Origin: a virus
Strand: one strand, 5' to 3'
DNA: 41,994 nt
IMG/VR virus record: IMGVR_UViG_3300009149_000086
Coordinates: 1 to 41,994 of that record
The position numbers were made by a program, and so were the translations under genes. This document shows, piece after piece, positions 8,097 through 16,500 of this stretch. Numbering within the stretch: the first letter of the stretch is position 1; each line of letters opens with the position of its first letter. The notes beneath the pieces were generated by a model. That model made no database searches. It was not told where the DNA came from and was given only the letters and a program-made list of their open reading frames with translations.

Positions 8097-9107
8097 ATGG
8101 CAACAGAAAAAAGACCAAATGTGCTTCCTCAAAATTTGGGGAAACCAAAAGTAGAAGAACCTACAACACACGGGTCTGGTGTTTCAACTGCGGAAATGGA
8201 GTCAGCTCAAGCAATGCTTGAGGCTACTCGTAAGCAGATGGAAGAAATGAATACCCAACCAGAACAATTACAAGCAGCTCAATTAGAGGCTGTACCATCA
8301 GAAATACCATTATCGCCATTGGCTGGAACCAACTATGCTCCAGACTTAAGCGCAAGATATGGTGACATGATGACCCCTAAATGGGATTCACCTTATGACT
8401 TAATTCCTTTACCATCTAAAGGTAAACTATATCAAGGCGTAAAAGATAAGGTTATGGTTTCATATATGACGGGTTCTGATGAGAACATCCTAACATCTCC
8501 AAATCTAATAGAAAGTGGGGATTTCTTAGAGATTCTAATGAGTCGGAACCTTCTAGAGAAGAATTTAAAATATAACGACCTACATTTAGGTGATAGAAAC
8601 GCTATCATGATTTGGTTAAGAGGGACGGCATTCGGAAATATGTACCCAGTATCTGTTTACAGTAAAACTGGTGAGATAGTAGAAGACGTTGTTAACCTTT
8701 CTGAGTTGAAGTATATTCCTCTTGGAGCTGAACCAGACGAACAAGGTCAATTTGACTTTACATGTCCTAAAAGTAATGACAAACTTAAGTTTACTTTCCT
8801 AACTGTCGGTGATGAAAATTATATCGAAGATAAACTAGTAAAGAAACAAGAAGCAGGTGTTGAGATTAATAATCGCTCAACGTACACCCTAACGAGACAA
8901 ATAGAATCTGTTAACGGTAATTCCGATTCAGAATATTTGACTAACTATATCAAGAACATGAGACTAACCGACATCAAGGCGTTTAGAAATTATGTGGATG
9001 AAATCGAATCAGGTATAGACTTAAAAATCGAAGTGAAGACGGCTGGGGGTGCAACCGTCAGCACGTTTCTTCCCCTTAACCTCAAGTTTTTTTGGCCTGA
9101 CATCTGA
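8097..9107 (+). CDS. Tail/baseplate hub assembly protein, T4 gp26/gp51-type region (zero-frame product)
   Basis: A 336-aa protein with a disordered Gln/Glu/Met/Pro-rich N-terminus (about 1-90). From about 95 a conserved core follows: YDLIPLPSKGKLYQGVKDKV, YMTGSDENILTSPNLIESGD, FLEILMSRNLL. This pattern (SKGxxY..., DENIL) belongs to the T4-type baseplate/hub-assembly family placed before tape measure genes. The zero frame ends LKFFWPDI, but seven T residues at 9087-9093 lie just before the stop, and the +1 frame continues with a sequence that resembles the rest of the family. The protein therefore probably exists in a short form (336 aa) and a frameshifted form (about 430 aa), as with the lambda G/GT tail chaperones. 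The exact T4 equivalent is uncertain. Confidence 0.8.
   Translation: MATEKRPNVLPQNLGKPKVEEPTTHGSGVSTAEMESAQAMLEATRKQMEEMNTQPEQLQAAQLEAVPSEIPLSPLAGTNYAPDLSARYGDMMTPKWDSPYDLIPLPSKGKLYQGVKDKVMVSYMTGSDENILTSPNLIESGDFLEILMSRNLLEKNLKYNDLHLGDRNAIMIWLRGTAFGNMYPVSVYSKTGEIVEDVVNLSELKYIPLGAEPDEQGQFDFTCPKSNDKLKFTFLTVGDENYIEDKLVKKQEAGVEINNRSTYTLTRQIESVNGNSDSEYLTNYIKNMRLTDIKAFRNYVDEIESGIDLKIEVKTAGGATVSTFLPLNLKFFWPDI
9087..9093 (+). promoter_or_regulatory. Putative programmed ribosomal frameshift site (TTTTTTT)
   Basis: In the zero frame this reads AAG TTT TTT TGG, with the stop TGA at 9105-9107. The downstream frame is +1 relative to the zero frame, equivalent to -2. A phenylalanine tRNA can re-pair on TTT in either direction within the T-run. 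Only five codons remain before the zero-frame stop. Confidence 0.65.
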
Positions 9108-9390
9108 ATACCAGAAGTGGTTCGAGGAGGAAGTTTTCATGTGTGTTAAACACATAGGATTTACTTATCAAGATGTGTTGTCTATGCGTACTAGCACTAG
9201 ACGACATCAACTGACTTTACTCATAAACGAACAGACAGCTAAGAGGGAGCATATTGAAGATGAGCAGCACAAACATTCTAATTCTAGCAAGAGGGGCGAG
9301 AGGACCTCAAAAGTGGGTGGGGATATGTTAAAAGCTGAACTTAAAAACCCTAATTCTAAATTAGGTAATATGATTCGCGGACAAAACTAA
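9094..9390 (+). CDS. Frameshift extension of the tail-assembly protein (+1 frame)
   Basis: The visible continuation is 98 aa, beginning GLTSEYQKWFEEEVF and running through CVKHIGFTYQDVLSMRTSTRR. It resembles the C-terminal part of tail-assembly/gp51-type proteins, which carry a (P/S)EYxxxxxEEVFxxVKHxGFTxxDVLxM pattern. The similarity starts upstream of any sensible in-frame ATG. The ATG at 9049 lies deep inside the zero-frame gene. The ATG at 9139 falls inside the conserved helix, although a GAGGAGG sequence 8 nt before it would make a good Shine-Dalgarno site in other hosts. The best reading is a fusion with the 8097 frame through the T-run; separate initiation at 9139 (83 aa) is the alternative. 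The tail is Lys/Asn-rich. It ends 43 nt before the next gene. Confidence 0.7.
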   Translation, partial: GLTSEYQKWFEEEVFMCVKHIGFTYQDVLSMRTSTRRHQLTLLINEQTAKREHIEDEQHKHSNSSKRGERTSKVGGDMLKAELKNPNSKLGNMIRGQN

Positions 9391-9409
9391 ATGTTTTACC
9401 TTCTCTCGA

Positions 9410-9417
9410 TATTTATA
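9410..9417 (+). promoter_or_regulatory. Late-promoter octamer TATTTATA
   Basis: Exact octamer 16 nt upstream of the ATG at 9434, in the short gap after the frameshift extension. Confidence 0.6.
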
Positions 9418-9433
9418 GTTATACTCTACTAAT

Positions 9434-10723
9434 ATGAGAATCAAAATAACCGAACATCAATTTAATAGAATACTGTTGGAGGACTCGTCTGAGGGTATAT
9501 TCTATGACCTTAACGATGGTGATAATATTGCCTTTGTTAGTGGTGGTGATAACCTATCATTTAAAGTGATAGACCAAACCGATAATGCAATATGGATGAC
9601 CAGCAATGATAAGGGGTCGGTCCATACTTCTTTCACATATCTATTAGCCAAAAGTGAGAAACTAGACGATAATAATATAACATTATTCAGGTACCAACCA
9701 AGTAAGGGGGAATCACAAGAGGATAAGAAACAATTTACGTTCAACACCGTAACTAAGGTAGACGTATACGATTATAGGGGTAAACTTAAAGACAGTTACA
9801 CCGTTGGTGGTGAGGAGGACGATGGTGAAGATAATGTTGGCTATAATCTAGTTGATGTCCTTGCAGAATTCTCTAGTATGAAAGTGGACGATAGGTACTT
9901 TTTCGAATTAGATAATGGGACCAATGTACTATTCAAGGTATTAGATAAATCTAATGCTGAAGCAAAGCTTAAGTTAGTCTCTGTAAATGGTTCAGACAAA
10001 GCCACTTATGAGCCTTTAAAAGGTCAAACATTTACATTAAGATTTGATGCAGATAGTTTAGCCGCTTCTGAATCAACACCTAAAGGTATTGATGTAGTAT
10101 TTACCGATGAGTCTGGTAATCCTTTAAAATTGTCCGACATTAAGGATTGGGGAGATTATTACTCTACAATACAAGATGTTAATCCAGATAGCGATACTGG
10201 CGAATTATCAGATACAATGTCTAAGGATGAAATCCTAAACACTATTATGTCTAATCCAGTGCTTAGAGACACGTTCTATAAGCAACCAAAGCTTATGGGA
10301 TTCATAAATTCTGGCGAACCAGTTGGTATTGCCACAGCTAATCAAATATTAGCTAAGTTCAAGTCACAGTCTACAAATGGTGAGGAGGATAAATCAACCA
10401 ATAATGCGAACTTCAAGAATTTCAAGAATGGTAAAAAGGTAAGTTTCCGACTGATGAGTGATGTTATGTTCTCATTCGGAAATGGTGCCGATAGTATTAA
10501 ATTAGAGGCTGGTAATTCATATCAAGGAAAGGTGTTTAAAGATGAGAAAAATACATATCTAAAGAGTGATGAGGGTAGTAAAAAGTGGTCGATAATGTTG
10601 AAATCATCGGTTGGTAATCACAAATATGATGCTAATATTAAAGCCTATGTTAAGGGTAAATACGGTAAACTAGATGAGCAAAATAAGAATATCCAGATAA
10701 GAGTAACTAATTATAATGGATAA
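9434..10723 (+). CDS. Unknown protein upstream of tape measure, duplicated beta-type domain
   Basis: A 429-aa protein I cannot assign. It starts MRIKITEHQFNRILLED, the same kind of helical 'IxITExQ...LxED' opening as the protein at 3341, with L-L-E/D as a possible prohead-protease site. Two similar segments follow: about 25-70 (DGDNIAFVSGGDNLSFKVID) and about 155-195 (DDRYFFELDNGTNVLFKVLD), suggesting an internal duplication of a beta-rich domain. An acidic Glu/Asp linker (GGEEDDGEDN) sits between them near 135. A helical segment (about 258-310, KDEILNTIMSNPVLRDTFYK) and a C-terminal beta region (about 335-429) complete it. The last 8 bases overlap the tape measure start, so the two are probably coupled. 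A virion or tail-assembly role is likely from position only. Confidence 0.75.
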   Translation: MRIKITEHQFNRILLEDSSEGIFYDLNDGDNIAFVSGGDNLSFKVIDQTDNAIWMTSNDKGSVHTSFTYLLAKSEKLDDNNITLFRYQPSKGESQEDKKQFTFNTVTKVDVYDYRGKLKDSYTVGGEEDDGEDNVGYNLVDVLAEFSSMKVDDRYFFELDNGTNVLFKVLDKSNAEAKLKLVSVNGSDKATYEPLKGQTFTLRFDADSLAASESTPKGIDVVFTDESGNPLKLSDIKDWGDYYSTIQDVNPDSDTGELSDTMSKDEILNTIMSNPVLRDTFYKQPKLMGFINSGEPVGIATANQILAKFKSQSTNGEEDKSTNNANFKNFKNGKKVSFRLMSDVMFSFGNGADSIKLEAGNSYQGKVFKDEKNTYLKSDEGSKKWSIMLKSSVGNHKYDANIKAYVKGKYGKLDEQNKNIQIRVTNYNG

Positions 10724-13205
10724 GTATAGTAAAGAAGAGTTAAGGGAGATTGGTCGGCTTGTCAAGGACAATGCTGAGAACACCGCTAAGATGGAGAAGA
10801 GTATCCAAGGATACGTTCAAGGCATCAAGGCGATTGGTCAAGAACAAGCTCGTATAAAACACTTAAAAGAACAAGAGGTTAAGCTGAGTGAGGAGATAAA
10901 CACTCTTTCGGCCCAGCGTAAGAAATTATTGGATGAGGAGCACGGTTTAGAGGGCACTGCGTTAACTGCGGCAACCAAAAGACGTAGCATACTCGAAAAC
11001 CAACTATCGACAGCACAAGCATTGGCTGCGGCTAATGCGGCTAACTTAGTTACGGCTAAGGCAACTTTAGCAACACAAACACAATTAGCCAATCAAGCTA
11101 ACGGTATGACACTCGCCTATAACCAAATGGGCGATACGTGGAATAGGCTTCCAGGATTAGCTAAGAAATTCTATGGTTGGATTAAAGGGTTTGAAGCCCT
11201 TGAGATGTCTAAGGAGATTAAGAAGGCCGAGCTTTCTATGGGTATCCTTTCGAACCAATCTAAGTTCTTCGGAAAGACTATGATGAACGCTTCACAAACT
11301 ACCCAACAACTCGGTGTTAGTGTTAGCGACTTAGCAATAGCTCAAAGAGGATATGCTGATGAAATTGGTCGTGGGGTAATTCTAAGTGAGAGTGAACTCC
11401 AAGCAATGGCCGAAATTGGTAAAGGTACTATGCTTGGTATGGAAGGTGCTGTTGGTATGGCTGCCGCAATGGAAAACTTCGGTCTAAATGCCACGGCAGC
11501 AAGAGATGGAGTTCAAGAAACTGTTGATATAGCTCACAAGATGGGCGTCAACGCAAACAGTGCAATTAAAGAATTAGGTAAGACACTCAAACTAGCTCAA
11601 CGCTACCACTTTAAGGGTGGAGTTAAGGGTATGGCATCTATGGCTAATTATGCCGCTATGATGAAGATGGACATGGAAGGTGTGGCTGGCATGGCCGATA
11701 AAGCTTTTAGACCTGAAGGTGCTGTTGAAATGGCTGCTCGTTTAGCTACTATGGGTGGGGATTTTGCAAAAATAGGAGACCCGTTCACTTTAATGTTCAA
11801 GGCTAGAAATGATTTTGAAGGTTTTGCCAAAGATGTTGGTGATGCCACGGCTGAGTTTGCACAATTCAATAAGAAGACAGGTGAATTTGATATTACTGGA
11901 CTTCAATTGGATAGAATTAAAGAGATTGGTGAGATTACAGGTATAGGTGCCGAGAATATGGCTGAAATGGCCAAACAATCGGCTAAGTTTAATATGCTAA
12001 AATCTCAAGTAAACTTCGCTGTCGCTGACGAGGATAGGGAGATGATAGCGCATATGGCAAATTTCGATAAAGATTCTGGTCAATGGATGGTACAATTCGA
12101 TGGTAAGAAACAACTATTGAGTGATATGAATAAAGCTGATTTGGAAACCTATAGAAGAGAACAAAAATCACTTAAAGAAAGAGCCGAACAAGCACAAACC
12201 TTTGACGAGGCATATACTAATCTAACAATGCAATTCAAGACGATGGCACTACCATTCATTGAGTCGTTGAATACTGGATTGGTACAGCCCATGATTAAGT
12301 TCCAAGAACAGATGAAAGGTTCTGAATTTTTGGAGAATGTTAGAAATCTAGGAGCTAGTTTAGGTAAATTCGTTGGTGCTGTTGGTGGGTTTATATTGGA
12401 ATTCCCTAAATTATCATTAGCTATAGCTGCTGGTGGAACCATTTTCTTCAATCTTGGTAAATGGTATGCTAACGGTAAGATGCTAGGCATGGGATTCAAT
12501 TCGGTAGCTAACGCTGGAGGTGGTAGTATGATGGACATGCTTCCAGGTGGTAAAAGTATGAGAGTGGGCGGCAAGATGATGAGGGGTGGTAAGATGTTGA
12601 AGGGTGCTAGTACAATGATAAAGGGTGCTGGTAAGTTTGCAGCTCCATTAGCTGTCGCTGGTATGGGTATGGACGCTTACAGTAACTCCCAAGATGATAG
12701 TTTAAGTGGAGGTCAGGCATTTGCTAAGACTTTAGACCAAAACAAATTAGCTATTTTAGGTGGAATCATAGGTGCATTGGGAGGACCAGCAGGTGTCGCA
12801 GCAGGTATTGGTCTTGGTGGAATGGCTGATATGGCATTGAATGGTGTTGCTGGTGATGATGCATTAATTGGACATCATACTGGTGACTATAACATGAATG
12901 ATGGTATCATTAAATTCAATCCTCAAGATAAATTCTTGAAGATGAATGATGGGTTGGTTGCCTCTACTGATAAAGGTAAAATTGATGATATTGCTAAAAC
13001 TTCCAAAAGTGGTGGTTCTGGTGGTAAAATTACCTTTGGTGACTTGAAGATTAAAGGTACTATTAAGATTGATATGCCTGATGGTAAAGATATGTCTGTA
13101 GATTTGACTAAAGACCCATTCTTTATTAGAGAAATCACCAAACTAATTCAGGAACAATTGAGGACAGATATTGGTGGTGGTAAGTTGAATCCTAATCCTA
13201 TGTAA
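10716..13205 (+). CDS. Tape measure protein
   Basis: An 829-aa protein that sets tail length and later leaves through the tube. Residues 1-130 are coiled-coil-like and Lys/Glu/Gln/Ala-rich. The middle (about 150-530) is helical with many Ala/Met/Gly turns. Hydrophobic stretches occur at about 565-590 (LGKFVGAVGGFILEF, LSLAIAAGGTIFF) and 685-720 (KLAILGGIIGALGGPAGVAA), separated by a Gly/Met-rich basic segment (GGKSMRVGGKMMRGGKMLKG). These are typical of tape measures, which insert in the membrane. The C-terminal 60 residues (DLKIKGTIKIDMPDG...) are probably the hub-binding end. At about 1.5 angstrom per residue a fully helical ruler would give a tail near 120 nm, longer than T4. It follows the frameshifted assembly gene, as tape measures usually do. 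Confidence 0.87.
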   Translation: MDKYSKEELREIGRLVKDNAENTAKMEKSIQGYVQGIKAIGQEQARIKHLKEQEVKLSEEINTLSAQRKKLLDEEHGLEGTALTAATKRRSILENQLSTAQALAAANAANLVTAKATLATQTQLANQANGMTLAYNQMGDTWNRLPGLAKKFYGWIKGFEALEMSKEIKKAELSMGILSNQSKFFGKTMMNASQTTQQLGVSVSDLAIAQRGYADEIGRGVILSESELQAMAEIGKGTMLGMEGAVGMAAAMENFGLNATAARDGVQETVDIAHKMGVNANSAIKELGKTLKLAQRYHFKGGVKGMASMANYAAMMKMDMEGVAGMADKAFRPEGAVEMAARLATMGGDFAKIGDPFTLMFKARNDFEGFAKDVGDATAEFAQFNKKTGEFDITGLQLDRIKEIGEITGIGAENMAEMAKQSAKFNMLKSQVNFAVADEDREMIAHMANFDKDSGQWMVQFDGKKQLLSDMNKADLETYRREQKSLKERAEQAQTFDEAYTNLTMQFKTMALPFIESLNTGLVQPMIKFQEQMKGSEFLENVRNLGASLGKFVGAVGGFILEFPKLSLAIAAGGTIFFNLGKWYANGKMLGMGFNSVANAGGGSMMDMLPGGKSMRVGGKMMRGGKMLKGASTMIKGAGKFAAPLAVAGMGMDAYSNSQDDSLSGGQAFAKTLDQNKLAILGGIIGALGGPAGVAAGIGLGGMADMALNGVAGDDALIGHHTGDYNMNDGIIKFNPQDKFLKMNDGLVASTDKGKIDDIAKTSKSGGSGGKITFGDLKIKGTIKIDMPDGKDMSVDLTKDPFFIREITKLIQEQLRTDIGGGKLNPNPM

Positions 13206-13238
13206 GTCAGTCAATTGAGATTTATTTTCTCTCAAGAC

Positions 13239-13269
13239 TTGACATTGTCAAATAAATTGTGTTTCTTTG
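13239..13269 (+). promoter_or_regulatory. Possible Bacteroidetes-type promoter in the intergenic region
   Basis: TTG, 20-nt spacer, then TTTCTTTG, one mismatch from TAnnTTTG. It would start a transcript near 13276 running through the G-rich hairpins, well upstream of the next gene. Confidence 0.35.
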
Positions 13270-13482
13270 CATTGTCTTTTGGGGGACAACAGGGGGTAAG
13301 ATTACCCGAAGGGCAGACAAGCCTACGGCAATATCTTATATAAAGATAAATATATAAAGAATATATATATATAGTACTACGTAGTACTTATATATAGATA
13401 TATATATTATATATATGTAAATTATTCTGGCTGATTTTCGAATCTAAGTCCTTTACTTCCGACAAATTTTGGTTACCGTTAG

Positions 13483-13490
13483 TATTTATA
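13483..13490 (+). promoter_or_regulatory. Late-promoter octamer TATTTATA
   Basis: Exact octamer 19 nt before the ATG at 13510, followed by ...TACAAACC as at the tail tube promoter (TATTTATATACAAA in both). Confidence 0.6.
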
Positions 13491-13509
13491 TACAAACCTA
13501 TGAGTTGTT

Positions 13510-16500
13510 ATGGATATTAATTCACTATCACCAAGTATAAGACAAGCCTTACTAAGTAGAAATATCGTTTCAGATACTGTTTCTGAAAATGGATTATCTG
13601 CATTGCTTTACGGAATATCCAATTTCGTATCAATTGGTGAGGTAACACAAAGTGTTCAAGCTTCTCCAAACCTAGAGGAAATAGGTGAGCTGTACGAAGA
13701 CCTATTAATCATCAACAATAAGTACCAAGGTTCTTTGGATGAGAGGATGAGAATCTCAATAATAAGTTCAAGTAATAATGGGATTGAATCAACGGGAGAG
13801 AAGTACGGACCATTGGATGCAAATCTACTAGAGGATAGTAGCTTCACCAATGATTTGAATACTCTTAGAAATAAGTATAAGAATAGTCTAGGTACCAACC
13901 AAGTAATCGACATTGGGTACTACCAACCATTAGATTCCAACATAGTACCTCAGCCATACTCACAAGATGATACTGATAAGAATCTAGAGGCATCTGAAGA
14001 ATATCGAAAGAACCTAACGGTGAAATCTAAATATTTAGACTTTGATGCTCAAATACTTAAAGACATTGTTACTAGTTCTGTGGTCACAGATAAGAATTAC
14101 TCCAACTACCTTGAGGAAACTAATGGGATTGCTGGGGGTGGAGTAGTAAGGACTGCTTCAAGTGTGATTGATGGGATATTAGGTGGGGTTCTACCTAGTA
14201 ATAATCAGATAGGTTCACCAAATCCATATTTTGAGATTGAGGGTATCCTAGCTAGTAGAAACGTAGACTCCAATGAGACCCCTTTAGGTTTGATAGGGGC
14301 AAATCAATTAGCGTTTGCAATACAAGCCAATGTAGGGGCAAATCTATACGAAGAGACTATTGGTAATATCAATACCAATCCACTAAGTGTTATGATGGGT
14401 AATGATATTATTGTACAGAATTACTCAATCACTGTCGGTAAAGGTGGTGGAGGTGCATTTTTGAATTACGCTGAGAAGATATTAGGGGTTGAAAGTCCTG
14501 TTAGTTTATTGGCTAATGATTCTTCAATCTTCCAAAGTGAAAACCCTGTTGGGAATATCGAACGAGGTAATAATCAAATTGAAAATACTGGTAGAGGACA
14601 GGTCTTGAGTCTGTTCGCTAATTTACAAGCTAGTTTACGTAGTAGTAACGCTACAAAGAGTGGATATGCTCCAGGATTTGTGGGTGATAAAGACCCTAAT
14701 GGAGGTATAAATCCTAATATTTATGCCTTCGCCAATAATACAGGTGGAGTTATCGATATGTTACACGGCACGGATAATAACCCTATGTCGCAAAGTAATT
14801 ACCGTTTGGAGAGTATGGTCACGGGTTCTGGTTTTAGGGGGTTAGGCGACCTTAAAAGTACCTTAGATTCAGTAGATGGAGGTGGTACTGGGGTAGATTT
14901 TGCGTGGGACGACCCCAAACAGGCTGTTGTCACCAAGAATGCTAACTTCAAGAAGAAGAGTATTTTAGCTAAGACCCAAGCGTTATTCAATGACTCCAAT
15001 AAGATGATTAATCTTATGACCACCAAATATGAGAATGTTGTCCTTAAGAATGGTGAGACTGGTTATAAGTCAAAGGGTAGTGCTATTAAGAAATTCAATG
15101 GCAATGAAATAGAAACGGACCCACAGAAGATGTTTTCAAGAGCTTGGACAACTTTTGACCGATACGATGGAGTGGATAAACTGCAAAAGCATTCTGGGTT
15201 GGATAATAACGCAGGTGTGAACCAACGGGGTAATCTAGTTGGTTCAGTATTAGACGATAACGGATTTGTTAGAGTTGCACCATTTGAGGGTGATGATTCT
15301 TCGTATTCCAATCAGGCCGATAGTAAAGTTCGAAACCATATGTTCTCAATCGAGAACTTAGCGTGGGCTGATGACCTAACTAAACTAATTCCTAGTGAGG
15401 TCGGTCCAGGAGATATCACCAACGGTAAACGTGGTAGAATTATGTGGTTTCCGCCATATGATATGAACTTTGTTGATAATACCAATGTGAATTGGGAGAA
15501 GACTGATTTCATTGGTAGAGGTGAGCCGATATATACGTACAATAACACGGAGAGAACTGGTAATCTACAATTCAAGATAATAATCGACCACCCAGCGTAC
15601 TTGAATAGTCTTAAGGGTGAGAGTGATGATTTAATTAACTCATTCTTTGCAGGTGCTAAAGATTTAGACCCAAGAGTTTCTGGTAACCTAAGTCCAGACG
15701 AATTGAATACTATGGAATTGGCTAATAATTCTATAATTGATGAGGTAAATAACACCCCACAAACACCGCCATCAGATTTCAGTGTGTATTACCCATACGA
15801 CAAAGCGTTTACTGTGTCAGAATTAATTTCTTCTGGTTATGAGAATGGGTTAGACTCCAATGGTGACCCGATGGGGATTAATAACCCTACGGGAGAAGGA
15901 GAGGGTATTGTGTTTTATGACTCAGATAATGGTGTTACAATAAATGATGATACCAACTACGGTTATAATGATGGGATTACTTCTGATTTAACCACTGAAT
16001 TACAGTCAGCTTTAAGTGGCGAATGCCGAGCATGTAAAGTAACGATTACGGTTTATGGTAATAACTTAGAGACCAGTGCAATGAAAGATGCTAGAATACA
16101 ATCCGTATTCGGTTGGTTCAATGATGAAATATTAGACCCTAACGACCCAATTAAGGCTAAACGTTTGGTTAGTGGTGGTGATGGTGGAAGTTTAGGTCCT
16201 TTATTGACAGCCGCGATACCTAGTAATTTTCCTCAAGACCCAGATGTTTTGATGAATGGAGCATTGAAGATTGGAAGAAAGGTCACGATTAAATTTGAGT
16301 GGGATAGTAAGTTGGCAGAAGAATTAAATCCAAATAAGAAGATTCCAGTTACAGATGAAGCTGAAATTGGGTTTACTGATAGGCTTAAGGCTAGATTCTA
16401 CAATGAGATAGGGTTCTTCCAAAAGCTACAAGAGGATGATAAAGTCGTGTACGACAGCTTATCTCAGAAGATTCATTTCTTCCACCCAAGTTTCCATTCT

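Larger units (their letters stand above)
13206..13509 (+). other. 304-nt intergenic region with serial hairpins and a large palindrome
   Basis: There is no ORF here, which is unusual in this compact block. Small inverted repeats follow one another: 13215-13235 (TTGAGA/TCTCAA), 13239-13251 (TTGAC/GTCAA), 13272-13289 (TTGTC/GACAA), 13294-13307 (GGGTA-AGAT-TACCC) and 13332-13348 (TATCTT/AAGATA). A perfect 16-bp palindrome AGTACTACGTAGTACT (13373-13388) sits inside a long TA-alternating tract (13347-13420). A G-rich island (13280-13330) contrasts with the AT-rich surroundings. A host-type promoter candidate, TTG (13239-13241) N20 TTTCTTTG (13262-13269), faces this island. No T-run terminator is obvious for the tape measure gene. 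It could hold a small RNA, a transcript end or a replication site. Confidence 0.5.

Noticed and set aside
12149-12574. 141-aa minus-strand frame inside the tape measure gene
   Set aside because: Shadow of the Gly/Met-rich coding strand; no homology pattern or promoter seen.
13437-13444. TTCGAATC, like a tRNA T-loop
   Set aside because: The flanking bases do not form the T stem and no acceptor or anticodon arm could be drawn. No tRNA gene was recognised elsewhere.
15312-15755. 147-aa minus-strand frame
   Set aside because: Shadow within the 1334-aa structural gene.
15990-16180. OmpA-like peptidoglycan-binding segment in the 1334-aa protein (ITVYGNNLETSAMKDARIQS)
   Set aside because: Only a loose resemblance to the OmpA helix pattern; key residues are missing, so it was not called.
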